Assembly (NCBI GenBank): GCA_003415625.1
Contig: PYIU01000002.1
Coordinates: 7,502,001-7,566,000 of the forward strand
DNA length: 64,000 bases
Reading direction: 5' to 3'
Source: Aquanectria penicillioides
Taxonomy: Eukaryota; Ascomycota; Sordariomycetes; Hypocreales; Nectriaceae
In this document: piece by piece, positions 1 to 11,668 of the stretch
Position numbering within the stretch: position 1 is the first letter of the stretch
Layout: each line of letters starts with the position of its first letter
Translations under genes and position numbers: made by a program
The notes under the pieces: generated by a model
Told to the model about the DNA's origin: nothing
The model's input: the letters and a program-made list of their open reading frames with translations, nothing else
Databases searched by the model: none

Positions 1-821
1 TTCGTTGGTGGATCTGTACTCATCAATCATTGAGAATTCTATCTGCTATCCACACTCTGAAACATCGCAGCTGGCAGAAATTTTACAATGATCAATTGGA
101 TAACCTAGGAACTTTGGGTTATCCGACATGGTGTTTCTGGCACATCGGAAACGAGCATTCAATCGGTGCAACTTTGGGGTTGTCATTAAAGTCACCATAC
201 AAGGCTAGTGGATCAACGATTCCTGATATTGATCTTATCAGTTCCTCGGAGGCTTTGAAAAACCCGGAAATTCTCAGAGTTTCTGGTTTTTGTCTCGGCA
301 CAGTTTCTGAAATCGTACCTTTCCCCTTTATCGACGGTTCCACAGATATGATGGATCTGAAGGAGGCTTACATCCACATCTTTGACCCTGCCTGCCACAG
401 GAAATCACTGTCACAAGACGAGGCGTTCCTCGAGGACCCTATGTTCAACCAGACCATGCGAGCATTCTTAACTCGACACATGATGTCTCACATCCAGGGC
501 GTTAAGGGAAGGGTCAATTACTTCCCATGTATGAGCCCGAGTTTCTTTTCGATTGCGGAATCTCAACCACCACAAAGAGGACTTTGTCCGCATAATGCAC
601 GTCCAGGAGACTTGATCTGTATGTTGCTTGGGGGCTCAGTTCTTTACCTACTGAGGGAAAAGATGATTCCCCAAGGAAATATTGCAGACCCGTTAACCGG
701 GGACAGTCTGGCACAATTTGAGTTTGTTGGAGAATGTATGGTTCAAGGATATATGAATGGACAAGCATTGGACGAAGCTGAAGAGAAAGGTTGGAAGAAG
801 AGGATATTCAACTTGGTGTAA
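1..821 (+). CDS. HET-type incompatibility protein, C-terminal part (5' end outside window)
   Basis: The frame is open from the left edge (phase of base 3) with no ATG start, so the N-terminal part, including the HET domain itself, lies outside the window; the stop is TAA at 819-821. The visible ~270 residues end with the pattern common at the C-terminus of fungal HET proteins: GDLICMLLGGSVLYLLRE followed ~30 residues later by FEFVGECMVQGYMNG. Such proteins take part in non-self recognition and cell death after hyphal fusion. The family call rests only on this tail. The gene converges on the sugar transporter, with 79 bp between the two stops. No intron is needed in the visible part. Confidence 0.7.
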   Translation, partial: RWWICTHQSLRILSAIHTLKHRSWQKFYNDQLDNLGTLGYPTWCFWHIGNEHSIGATLGLSLKSPYKASGSTIPDIDLISSSEALKNPEILRVSGFCLGTVSEIVPFPFIDGSTDMMDLKEAYIHIFDPACHRKSLSQDEAFLEDPMFNQTMRAFLTRHMMSHIQGVKGRVNYFPCMSPSFFSIAESQPPQRGLCPHNARPGDLICMLLGGSVLYLLREKMIPQGNIADPLTGDSLAQFEFVGECMVQGYMNGQALDEAEEKGWKKRIFNLV

Positions 822-900
822 ATTGGCTACACTTTGGATCAAAATCCCAGGCTGGCTTGCATGCTGGAATTTCACGGGCACTTGCTGTTGCAGCGAATTC

Positions 901-2472
901 CTAAACCCCCTTGGCCACGGGACTGTTGCTGGTCATCTCTTCATGAACACTTGCTGCGAATTCGGCCTTCTTCTCCATCTCAGTACCGAAAACTACCTTG
1001 GCATTGTTAAAGTCCTCTTCTCCATCAAAAATAACTGCAACTTCTTCCAAGGTCAATCCACTGGTTTCCACATAGGTGAAGTAGATGATAACCACGACCA
1101 GGGCGTTGAAGACGCACTGAACAATGTAGTAGCGCCACTCGATATTCTGCAGAGCAACAGGGTTAAGGTAGCTTGCAATGAAAGAGGAGGCATTGATGCT
1201 GAACATGGCCCACGAAAAGAAGATGCCTCGTTGTTTCGTAGTTACTACCTCGAGTGGGTATGTAATAACTAATGGGATCCAACATATCGCCGTGAAGAAG
1301 CTGAAGATGAAAATGACTACGATAGTTCCGATGCCGTAACCCCTTTTCGGATCTTCCAGGTATGTCGCGGTTAAGGCAGTCCATACAATGAATGTTGCTG
1401 TCATTCCGATTGTTGATGTCAGGAAGATTGTACGACGACCAATTCGGGGTATGACAAAGGCGGCAGCCACGGCGCAAACCCACTGCCAGATGCTAATGAT
1501 GCCGTTAATCAGAGTTTTGTCCTTGGAGCTGGTCATGCCAACTTGATCTAGAATTAGTGGTAAGTAGGTGGAAACGAAGTTGCTGCCCAAGCACTGGGAG
1601 CCGATGGCAGTCCAGAAACCAAGCCAAAGCCGATGTCGATTGCCTTTAGACCCGAGAATAGTCTTGATGCCTTCCATATTAAACTTGAGCATTGTCTTGT
1701 CGGCTTCCAGACCAGCAAGAATTTCCTGCATTTCCGCCTTGACCACTGCGTCTTCGACTCCATTTCCGTGGTATTTGATCAGGATCGCCCGCGCTTCTTC
1801 GATACGTCCCTTCGAGACTAACCATCGGGGACTCTCTGGACACAGCCAGATGGTAGCAATTTGGTAGACGGGCAGCATGAGCTGGAGGAGACAAGGCAGC
1901 TTCCAAGCCCACTGTGACTCCATGCTGAAAGTTGCAAAGGTGACCCATGAACCAATAATGAGCCCAATAAAGATGCAGCTGTTGTAGATCGAGGTGAGAG
2001 ATTCGCGCTGCTTTGGGTGAGCGAGTTCAGTGACAAGCACTGGTGCTGCCAATTGTTGGAGGTTGCTTCCGAAACCAAGCAGTAGTTTAGCACCAGAGAA
2101 CATGTGGAATGACGTGGAAAACGTTTCCATGATGACCATGCTGGCAACCAAAACACCACCCACAAAGACGAGAGCGCGTCGGCCAAAGAGATCGTTGAGA
2201 GGGCCGCCAATGATGCAAGCGATGATGCCGCCGACGGACATGGATGCGCCGTAGAAGCCGAGAGTTGCGCCAGTCGGGTTTCCAAAATTATCCATGAAGA
2301 CGGATACCGACTGCAAGCTGTTCGTCATACTCAAGTCGAAGCCCCATGCCGCCGATGTGAGAAGTGGCGAGATGAGGAGGAGGTACAACTGGACCAAACT
2401 TGCCGTCTTGTACCATGGTGCAGACTGTCGGATGGCTGTCTGGATATCGTCCAGATCCACCACAGATGACAT
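901..2472 (-). CDS. MFS sugar transporter (sugar porter family)
   Basis: Single-exon gene of 523 residues, the usual size of fungal hexose/lactose-type H+ symporters in the plasma membrane. The start chosen is the ATG at 2472 (MSSVVDLDD...), because the ORF upstream of it adds a 39-residue extension unlike the family. Visible family marks are the loop-2 motif DLFGRR (about residues 94-99), PESPRWL (212-218) before the central cytosolic loop, a second GRR loop near residue 350, and about 12 hydrophobic segments. The tail after TM12 (VETSGLTLEEVAVIFDG) also fits sugar porters. Substrate cannot be read from sequence. The neighbouring rhamnosidase and two regulators suggest a rhamnose, glucose or rhamnoside cargo (inference). 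Confidence 0.9.
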   Translation of the reverse strand: MSSVVDLDDIQTAIRQSAPWYKTASLVQLYLLLISPLLTSAAWGFDLSMTNSLQSVSVFMDNFGNPTGATLGFYGASMSVGGIIACIIGGPLNDLFGRRALVFVGGVLVASMVIMETFSTSFHMFSGAKLLLGFGSNLQQLAAPVLVTELAHPKQRESLTSIYNSCIFIGLIIGSWVTFATFSMESQWAWKLPCLLQLMLPVYQIATIWLCPESPRWLVSKGRIEEARAILIKYHGNGVEDAVVKAEMQEILAGLEADKTMLKFNMEGIKTILGSKGNRHRLWLGFWTAIGSQCLGSNFVSTYLPLILDQVGMTSSKDKTLINGIISIWQWVCAVAAAFVIPRIGRRTIFLTSTIGMTATFIVWTALTATYLEDPKRGYGIGTIVVIFIFSFFTAICWIPLVITYPLEVVTTKQRGIFFSWAMFSINASSFIASYLNPVALQNIEWRYYIVQCVFNALVVVIIYFTYVETSGLTLEEVAVIFDGEEDFNNAKVVFGTEMEKKAEFAASVHEEMTSNSPVAKGV

Positions 2473-3505
2473 TATAATGAAGGACCAGGTGCGCGGCGTG
2501 TGTTGAACGAAGATTGTTGCAAGAAAAAATAAGATGGAGATTTCACAGCAGAGGCTGTTGCGAGTCGTGCTAGTCGCGAAGTCGAGCAAGATGTCTGGGC
2601 AATCACAGACGTCTTATACTAACGTCACCAACGCATCCAATGACTTTGACAAGCACCCTGGGCCGTCACAGTCGGTGTATTGGAAGCCGAAAGCGACCCG
2701 GACACAGCTGGGATGCTTCGCTCGGTGGGAAGTCCCAAGTTTTGCTTTCCCTGCCTGATGTGAGTGCCACAGTCCCCGGCAGGAGATGGTGTACGCATCC
2801 CCGCACATGGTGGATTTTTCTCCAACCAAAATCACATTCAGAATCTGGGGCATGGTGGACCACATAGAACTCGGCGGTGGCTCGTCTGGGGCAATTACCG
2901 GGGATTCGTCAGGCCTGGTAATTTAGTTTGTGCTGTATCCGCAGCGAAAACTTGTGACGACGAAGTGACCAGAGCTAACTGCAAGCGGGTAGTGTAACCC
3001 AATTGTCCTGTCCCCGCAGAGTTGCCTCGGAGAAGCAACACGGAGCACCCCGAAAGGATTGACGTTTGACGCTGGACCTCATTCTCCCAGGGCCAATATT
3101 GTTAGCCCAGGGGTCATAGGGATAGTGTGCGCACAGATGGGCCCAGCAGAGTCTCGTCCATCCATTTGACAATGCCAGATCCGAAGTTGCGTGATGATGT
3201 AGCAGGGATGTGCCAGCGAGTGGAAAAAATCTCCTCGCCTGTCGGCATTTCCCCGACCAGGCTACGGAGCTGAGCCAAAGACGAAAGAGTCTTAGTCTCC
3301 AGCCAGCTGATGAGGGGCAACATGAGATTGTTGTGTCTCGGGGCAGACCCCCGATGCCAAGGCTGGCCGTGTTGCATTTGCATGGACATTTGTAGCGAAG
3401 CACCCACCCACTTCATTCTCGCCAGCCGAACGGCCGACCGGGGATACATGAACTGACTGCCTTGCGAATCAACTGGGAAAGGTCATTGAATACTCCGCAA
3501 GCATC
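2473..3505. promoter_or_regulatory. Divergent promoter region of transporter and regulator, with CreA-type sites
   Basis: Gene-free 1 kb between the transporter (minus) and the first regulator (plus). CTGGGG occurs at 2845-2850 and 2886-2891, matching the SYGGRG consensus known for the carbon catabolite repressor CreA/Cre1. Such short sites also occur by chance. ORFs on the minus strand at 2975-3449 are not recognisable proteins. No Zn2Cys6 exon was found on the plus strand here. Confidence 0.3.
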
Positions 3506-5729
3506 ATGGTGGGTATTGGCGAGCCACATCAGGTCCCTGGGCCGTCTCAAAGTCCGTTGAACTCGGCGTCCTCATCGTATCCGAAGTAGGTCATCTAGAA
3601 AACAATCAACTGTGTACCTTTTTATTCGACGACGTCTTATCTGGGCATTTCGCGTTCATCCTACCCCATACCTATACTCGTACTAATTTGGGTGTAGACA
3701 AGGAACAGCTGTGTCTCCACGCTCCGAGTTTGGTCACGATCGAATGCAAATGGCCTCCCTCTTGATCAGATTGTCCAATGTAGAGCGCCGACTTGACACG
3801 CTCAAACCCGTGCGTCACACTGGAGATGTTGCCGCCGATGTCGCAGAGATGCGATCGCTCCTAGCTCCAGCGATGCACGGCAACTCAGCAGTTCGCAACG
3901 ATCCAAATGTTGCGGAGCCGAGCACGAGTACATCGATATACAGCAACCAGTATCACCAAACTCATGTAGACGTCATGGAGTCCTTGTCATTGCGGAGGGA
4001 TCTATCTCGACCCGAAAACCCCCCTTTCGGCACCTGGTGGACATTCACCGTCGAGGAAACACTTCTATGGCCGATACTCCAATATCGAGGAAGTATAAAT
4101 CGTGGTCTGGATGTGACACTGGAAGACTCTAGCGACGACGAGGATGATGCAGACAGTAAAGCCGCCACTACCTCCGACAGTAGACATTCACCTGCAAACC
4201 TCATGAACTGTGGGCTTCCCGCACCTAGAACCGCTCGCAGAGGTTTAGATGATGGTGTGGTGGTTCCAGAGTTGATTGACAGCTTCTTAAGAAATGTGCA
4301 CATCAAGTTTCCAATTCTTGAACCCAAAGAGTTGCGAGCAAGAGCCGCGAATATCATTGAAAATGGCCTTGACTGGGATGGGCAGACTTGCCAAGTTGTG
4401 AGTCACCACATTCTGGCCTCCTTGTGAGACCATATATTGACGACCGAAACAGTTGCTAGCGTGTGCATTAGGTGCCATCTCGTGCCCATGGAATAGGCTC
4501 GAATTAGCAAATTATCGTCACAGAAAGCCATCTCCGGAACGATATTCTATGGCGAAGGATTACTTCAAAGCTAGTCAGAAGCGTCTTGGAGCCTTGTACG
4601 CGCAATCCTCGTTAATTGCTGCCCAATGCATATTCATGGCAGGAATATTCCTCATGTACCTGCAAAAGCCAGTTTCGGGCTGGCGGTTGTTAAATGTAGC
4701 CTCCATCGCATGTCGTGCGTACATTTCCAAGCGGATGGCGCGAGAGACTCGGGGCAAACATCCCAGACACTCTCGTAGCATGGAAGAGCGTCTTTGTTGG
4801 AGCTGCTTCAAAGCTGAACGGTAAGACAAAAGAGATTTGCAACCTACTATTATAGTTTTGTGATACTAATTATTACTAGCGAGGTGGCCTGTGAATTTGG
4901 GATGGAGACTTCGGCATTGAACGTGATTGCATACTCGACATCATTGCCTACTCCGCCCAATGGCTATGCATGCGATATAAACACAACATCATCCAACGAA
5001 GCAGCCAATCGCGAAGAATCCGAGCAATTTACAGCGCCTCATGAGCCTTATGAGGATCAATCATGGTATTTCTTTCTCACCGAAATCATGCTTCGCAAAC
5101 TTGAAATGCGAATCGACAACTTCTTCCAAGACAAGCGGCGGGAAGCCTATCGCTGCTCAAACAGTTCTGCAGAAGTCTTCTTTCACAGCCTGGTGGAAGC
5201 ATTGAAGGAGTTCAGATACCAACTATCGTCTTATTATGACTCATTGCCCCCAGTGATGCAATTTCCTCTGGACGATCCGACGCCTTGTGAGGACGAGCTT
5301 CGACATGATCTTCGGTGGCGCCTGTATAGCGTCCAGCATGACATCTGCTTGCCAGCTTTGTACATTTTGCTGCATAATGATGTTTCGAAATGGTCCAGAT
5401 CACTAGTTAACGACTTGGTTGGGTTGACTAACGAGTGTCTGAAGCTAGACATCGTCTTCCTTAAGTCAGCTGTGACTACACATAGACATCATAATACTTG
5501 GCTAGGCTTGAGAAAGGGAGTTAGAAGTGCCCTAATTCTTATCGCTGCACGGAGACTTCAGTCGCAGCATGGGCTGGGACTGGAAGGACTCGAAATTCCC
5601 AGTAATGAAGAATGTAGAGGCGGAGCACGTGTATTGATACAAGCTCTGGAGTATTGGTCAGTGGAGTCGAGGGATTGTACAACTAATCTAGAGATGCTTC
5701 GAAGTCTGCACTCGGACTTTCTAGGTTGA
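3506..5729 (+). CDS. Fungal transcription factor with middle homology region, no zinc finger seen
   Basis: Predicted exons 3506-3585, 3698-4397, 4453-4820 and 4880-5729 keep phase and give 665 residues; the three introns have GT...AG ends and the first has CTAAT before TAG. The protein has the fungal-specific transcription factor layout: DRMQMASLLIRLSNVERRL linker (near residue 40), an acidic stretch (SSDDEDDAD), PELIDSFLRNVHIKFPILE, LLACALGAIS spanning intron 2, and the CFKAEREVACEFG patch spanning intron 3. In relatives an N-terminal Zn2Cys6 finger precedes the linker; here none is visible, and upstream DNA shows no Cys pattern. Either the finger is absent or the first exon is wrong. It lies tail to tail with the next regulator, 29 bp apart, and likely belongs to the same sugar cluster (inference). 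Confidence 0.75.
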
Positions 5730-5758
5730 ATTACTAAATCGAGATATTATGAAGCATT

Positions 5759-8041
5759 TCAATGCTCGACTCGCAATTCTTGCAATAAGGTCGCATATAT
5801 CCTGCCCGTTCCAAACGCGCGATCACGCCTCAAAAATGATTCAACAGCGGTTAATGCAGATTTGCTAATATTCCGTAGATACGAATAATTTGGCTCATCG
5901 CGTTCTAGTCCGTAATCAGCCGCGAGAAGCAATAACGCGAGGGTCAGACAAGTCCGTGTCTGGAACCAAACCGTCTCCACTAATTGCTTCTCCATGTCAG
6001 GATCAATGTGGATGTTGAGTCGTGTGAGAATTAGACCGCGGTGTTTTAAACACATTGCACGGAATTGACTCGCATAATAGCTACACAAGACTTCATCCAG
6101 TGTATTTGGATCCGGCAAATCTGCCTTTCTGCGGAGACATCGTGCATGGAGCGACACATAGAGCGAAGGTCGCAGGACTAATTCTCTGGTCTCAAAGTAG
6201 TGGGCTTGGAGTAGCAGTTGAGGGCCGTCGTGGTCAATATCATGACCTTCTCTAATATCATTCTCTAAGAATCGTTGATGGCTTGGCAGTCTCTCATACC
6301 AATCATCAAGCGCACGCTCTGCTGCAGCAATCTTCTCATGTAGGGCGGAGATCTCTTTCACGGACATGTCGGCATGGAGTGTCCTAAACCCTGCGAGTGT
6401 GTTCTGGCGGATATGAAGAAGAGCCGCTTCACCACTGTGACCCCAAGACTGGGCCTCGATGTCTCCATCCGGTAGCTTATACTCGGATGGAGAGATGGAC
6501 ACATGCTCCTCACAACGCATTCGACTAGAAAACAACCAATGTTAGCTGATCTGTACCAAACTAACGTAGCCCCTCTAAGGCCACAATAGTGTTGTTGAAC
6601 TTGCCAAAGAAATCCGATGCAAGCCCAACGAACAGCTTCCTTCAACGACTCTTCGTTTGAACGCTGAGCACCCAAAGGTCTTGAATCGTGTCGAGGGGCC
6701 ACACCATCTACAGCTACCAACGAGCCATTGAACATCTTCCAAGCAGCCACAGGCTCGGAGATATTTAAATACAAAATCCTGTAATCAAAAACTGTTAAAT
6801 ATCAAGGAATAAAAAATGGCCGCAATACGACGACGGCCCGTGAAGTATCACATACCCGGCAAGCAATTGGCATTGAGCCGCCAAGAGTCCGGAATCTTCG
6901 ATAGCCCAGGCCAATCTCTTTTTGGCCATGTTCCAGTATCTTAGAGCCCCAGATGTGCGCTCGGAGTGGGGGAGGTCTGCATGTGCAGGATCCTGGGCCT
7001 CGACATGGGCCACAAGTGATTGATCTTGGTAATACAGCATGGTTGCCAAGGCCGCCACGAGCAATACCAGGCACGCTTCAGCATTCCATAGTTCCCCGAA
7101 TTCATTAATGTTTGCTATGTAGCCTCGCAAGACTACAGGATCGATAATAGGAATCACTCGCAGAAACCGAGTTTCGAAAATGTCAGCTAATGCCAGCAAA
7201 TCCGACCGGGCCCAGCTCGCGCTCTCTTTCCCCAAAGTCTGCGATGTACGGGACTGCTTCGCATGCTCTGATAGCAGCAGTGAGAAGCGTGCCAATACAT
7301 CATCCTGGGCCGAGAAGGTTTGCCATTCTAGAATAGATGGAAGGCTGGTAACTGGACATGGACCATCTATGGGAATGCAACTGGACTGCTCCGCTGCTGT
7401 GGTTGTGCGTGGTTCGGTAGGGCGCTGGTTGAGGATGGCGGCATTGGGGGCGCTGAAAGCTTCTTTGCCGGTAGCAGTAACACTGTGGGAGATATCATGT
7501 GGCTGGTATGGAGACTTTGGATCGACACCTAAATTTGTTATTGCAGACAGGATCTTCTCACCCCATTCGTCCAAGCTTGATGTTCTGGTGGCGGTGGTTC
7601 GTTAGCAATGCGAGAGTAGATCTCAATCTTAGTTTTCCAACTTCAGAGAGATTAAAATGACCGTGAGCAGATAGATAAAGCAAACGACAAAAATCCAGTA
7701 GGTAAAGAACGAGAAACACAAGAGAGCCAATTACCACGCATTGGGCGGGCAGGAAGAGTTGGATAGCAGTCGACCAGTAATGCAGCTGACGAACCACATC
7801 AAAGAAAACCAGAATTTGCTTACCCATTCCAGGGAGCATAGGTAGGAACGTTTGGTCCGTATTCACATGGTACTCCAGCTTTTGAACAATACGCGCAGGC
7901 TGGCTGGTGTCCACTGCAGCGGGTCTTGCGTTCACGACACGCACGACAAGCGATGGCTGTTCTCAGGCCTGGAGCTTCACCTACGCGCTGTCTCTTGTGA
8001 CTATGCAGAGGCGGCTGCACCGGGCCGCTACCGCTGCTCAT
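5759..8041 (-). CDS. Zn2Cys6 fungal transcription factor
   Basis: Exons (minus) 8041-7824, 7584-6856, 6778-6566 and 6524-5759 join in phase to 641 residues. The zinc cluster is complete: Cys32, 35, 42, 49, 52 and 59 ([12 protein letters not shown] ... ACAYC ... PCEY), followed by a middle homology region with [34 protein letters not shown] and a [17 protein letters not shown] patch. The first intron is long for the window (239 bp) but ends with GCTAAC...CACCAG; the third is short (41 bp) and also has GCTAAC. Zn2Cys6 proteins bind CGG/CCG-type sites as nuclear activators or repressors. It is divergent from the rhamnosidase (891 bp between starts), making it the natural candidate regulator of that gene (inference). 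Confidence 0.85.
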
Positions 8042-8931
8042 ATCCGCTGCTTCTGCGGGTCAGCGTTTTAGAGACGTGAAGAATTCGACTGGCATGTAAG
8101 TGTCGCAAGTTGAAGGCAGAAGGAGAAATCGGCGGAGCCCCGAGACTGGAGACTGGAGACTTGCATCCCCAGCGGGCTCAATGGTGTCGTGCATGTCTAG
8201 TCTTGTGATGGGACCAGAGTGGGCGAGCACAGAAGTAACTACGTGGCCCGGGCAGCATCGGCACAGCCCCGAGAAGCCCTCGAGTCGAGCCGAGTCAAGC
8301 CCTCGACCCACCGCTCGGGGGAGAAGCCGATGAGGAGAAAGTGGGGAGAAGCTGTTGTCGCATTGCCAGGCTGTTTGGCGCGGATCCCGGCTCGCTTGAT
8401 GCTCTTAGATTTGTACCAAATAGCCTCGAGCTTTCAAGGACAAGGTAAATCCCGCAACGCCTCCGCCTATAGGGTCTTGCGGGTGTGACGACGACAAGTG
8501 TCAGGCGAGCTCGGGGTGATCTAAGCCGGGCGAACCAGGGACCTGATATAGAGAGACGATTTCAAGGAACTCGGGCTTTGCGCTACGGGGCCAAGACAAG
8601 GAAATGTTTACAGAATGAGAATAGATGGGGATTCTAAAAGCGAAAAATCAGCGAATGGACAGTTTATTAGCCCACACATTGTCGCATGATTCGTACTTGA
8701 TCCTCTCCCTCATCTGTATTCATTGAATGCCTGCCAAGGTTACAGACACTATTCCCCGTCTCTCTTTCGCACTACAAAGGTCGAGTAAAAATCGCCGTAT
8801 TAATGCACCCAACACACAAGCTTTGTGACTGACACAGTCTACAAGCCTGTCACGAGCCTCTTTTGTTGATACTTCTGTCCCTTTATCTCCGTTTGTTTCC
8901 ACTGTTGAAGTTGTCCATTCAACGTATCACC
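8042..8931. promoter_or_regulatory. Shared promoter between Zn2Cys6 regulator and rhamnosidase
   Basis: Gene-free 0.9 kb between two divergent starts. It is GC-rich on the left (8100-8350), with a short direct repeat around 8140-8160 (GACTGGAG twice) and many CGG/CCG triplets of the kind bound by Zn2Cys6 proteins. One GTGGGG (8341-8346) matches the CreA consensus. No individual operator can be assigned. Confidence 0.35.
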
Positions 8932-11668
8932 ATGGTACTCTGCATCGACAGAGTACAGTTCGAGCATCATCGAGAAGCAATTGGCACCGGTCACTCTACT
9001 CCACGCATATCCTGGAGATTTTCTGCGGATAGCATCGCGGATTGGGTGCAAGAGTCTTATGAAATCGAGATTACCCGCCCAGGTAGTCCCCAGCCTGAAG
9101 TCCACTCTGTGAAATCTAATGATTCCGTTCTGGTACCCTGGCCCAGCCAGCCGTTGCAATCTGGTGCGTCCGCGTCGGTTCGAGTTCGTGTCGCAGGTTG
9201 TGCACCCCACGATGACTTTACTCCTTGGTCAGATGCAGCCACCGTTGAAACGGGACTGCTGAACCGCAGCGACTGGACCTGTTCTTTGATTAGCAATTCC
9301 CACCCTGTCGATACTTCCCTTCCAAGGCAGCCGGTGCTGTTTCGAAGAGTCTTTTCCCTGAATGAAGACACCAGTAAGGCGCGACTCTATGTTACTGCAC
9401 AGGGAGTATATGAAGCACACATCAACGGGCAACGTGTCGGGGACCATGTACTCGCACCCGGCTGGACCTCTTACAAACATCGTCTGCCATATCAAACTTT
9501 TGACGTCACACACCTCCTACAACAAGGGAGCAATGTCATCTCTGCCCAAGTCGCTGAAGGTTGGTACTCTGGTCGCCTTGGCTTCTTAGGTGGCGTGCGG
9601 AACATTTGGGGCGACCAAATCGGACTGGTGGCCATGCTGGTTATAGAGGCAGCCGATGGTACCAGAACAGTCGTCAACTCGGACGCAGAATGGAGATGCA
9701 GCGCCGGGAGCATACTCACCTCGGAAATATACGACGGTGAAGTTTGTGATCTCTCTCTAGAGCCAACCGGATGGCAGGCAGCTGGCTTCGATGATAGCTC
9801 CTGGGCAAACGTCAAGATCGGTGATCTGCCAAGTGCCGCATTAGTCGCGCCAGATGGACCTCCTGTCCGAATGATCGAAACACTTCCAGCAGCGTCTGTC
9901 ATCACAACCCCATCTGGAAAGATTGTGATAGACTTTGCACAAAACATAGTCGGCTGGGTGCGAGTACGCCTATGTGGCCCAAAGGGCCAAACCGTCAAGC
10001 TCCAGTTCGCAGAGGAACTCGAGGACGGAGAAGTCGCAACGCGACCCTTGCGGGTTTGCAAGGCGAGTGCTACCATCATTCTCTCAGGAAAGTTCATGGT
10101 CTGGGAACCAAAGTTTACCTTTCATGGTTTTCGCTACGTGCAGTTCGATGGCTACTGCTCAGCCGCGAGCGAGTTTGACCTGAGTTCAGTCTCAGCTGTC
10201 GTTGTTCACACGGATATGGAGCAGACTGGTTGGTTCGAGTGCTCCAATCCTCTCCTCAATCAGCTACATAGTAAGTTGCGTTCCGTATTTGTAAACATGG
10301 CTGTTGGAATCCCCCTAACATGGATCAGAGAATATTCGCTGGGGAATGAGAGGAAACTTCCTTAGTATTCCGACAGATTGTCCTCAACGTGATGAGCGTC
10401 TTGGCTGGACTGGTGACATCCATGTATTCAGCCCTACTGCGAATTATCTGTATGATACCTCTGGGATGCTTCAAGGTTGGCTAAAAGACCTTTCCGCTGA
10501 GCAAATTAAGGATCATGGAAGTGTTCCTCCATTCTTCTGCCCAAATGTTTTCCTCCATGACACCAGATATCCTACAGCAATCTGGGGCGATGTTGTTATT
10601 GGACTACCTTGGACCCTCTACACCTCCTACGCCGATACCGAGATTCTAACTCAACAACTCGAAAGCATGCAAAAGTGGATGGGGGAAGGTATTCCACGAG
10701 ATGAGTCTACTGGTCTTTGGGCCGAGGATTCATACCAGTTCGGCGATTGGCTTGATCCCCTCGCACCATCTGACGATCCCGGGAACTCCATCACAGATCC
10801 ACAGCTGGTAGCAAATGCTTACTTAGTGCACATGACCTACCTTATGCACCAAATATATCTTGTTCTTGGACTTGAAGACCAGGCACTGTCTCACCGGGAG
10901 TCGTGGGCCAATCTCAAGGCCGCGTTCCAGCGCCGGTACATTTCAGCAGAGGGACGAGTGGTGGGCGATAGCCAGACTGCACTTGCTCTCTGCATCCACT
11001 TCCAGCTCTTTGAGAGCAAAAGTCAAGAGGAGACAGCGGCAGCTCGACTGAAGCATCTGATTTTGCGCAACTCCAGGTTCAAGATTGCGACGGGGTTTGC
11101 CGGTACGCCTATCATCGGACACGCACTCTCCAAGGTTGGAGAAGCCCAACTTTTCTACCGAATGTTATATCATCGAAAGGCCCCAAGTTGGCTGTACCAG
11201 GTGTCAATGGGCGCAACGACCATGTGGGAGCGTTGGGATAGTAAGCTGCCAGACGGGAGCATCAACCCTGGAGAGATGACAAGCTTCAACCACTATGCCC
11301 TCGGAGCAGTCGCAGACTGGATGCATCAGAATATCGCCGGGCTTTCTCCGCTGAAGCCTGGTTGGCAAAGGTTTTTGGTCAAGCCAGTTCCTGGCGGTGA
11401 CCTTACACATGCCAACACCCAGTTCCTGAGTCCGTATGGGTTAATATCCGTCAAATGGGCCATCAGGGACACGCAGTTCATCTTGACAATGCAAGTGCCC
11501 CCCAATACTAGTGCCGAAGTTATGCTGCCCTACACGGCTGGTTCAAAGCATGATGTCATTGTGGTAGGATCAGGCCTGCATAACTTCGAGACGAAGTTTG
11601 AGCGACCTAAATGGCCGCCCATCCCTCTTTATCCACAATATTATCCCCATGATGATGACGAACCGTGA
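8932..11668 (+). CDS. GH78 alpha-L-rhamnosidase, intracellular type
   Basis: Two exons, 8932-10270 and 10329-11668, joined in phase across a 58-bp intron, give 892 residues, a normal GH78 length. The ATG at 8932 is chosen; it gives no signal peptide (MVLCIDRVQFEHH), so a cytosolic enzyme acting on imported rhamnosides is expected. Order: N-terminal beta domains (residues ~1-130 and the jelly-roll with YEAHINGQRVGDHVLAPGWT), then the (alpha/alpha)6 catalytic domain beginning at NIRWGMRGNFLSIPTDCPQR. The acidic motif DERLGWTGD (468-476) and MWERWDS with Glu747 are the conserved catalytic region of the family (general acid and base, inverting mechanism). The reaction is release of terminal L-rhamnose from rhamnosides. 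The transporter and two regulators upstream fit a small utilisation cluster. Confidence 0.92.

Noticed and set aside
2975..3449. Minus-strand ORFs of 111 and 142 codons upstream of the finger-less regulator
   Set aside because: No recognisable domain; biased composition from GC-rich DNA; they overlap each other in different frames.
7585..7823. Micro-exon inside the 239-bp first intron of the minus-strand regulator
   Set aside because: The best candidate (between a CAG and a GTAATT) produces an in-frame stop at the junction.
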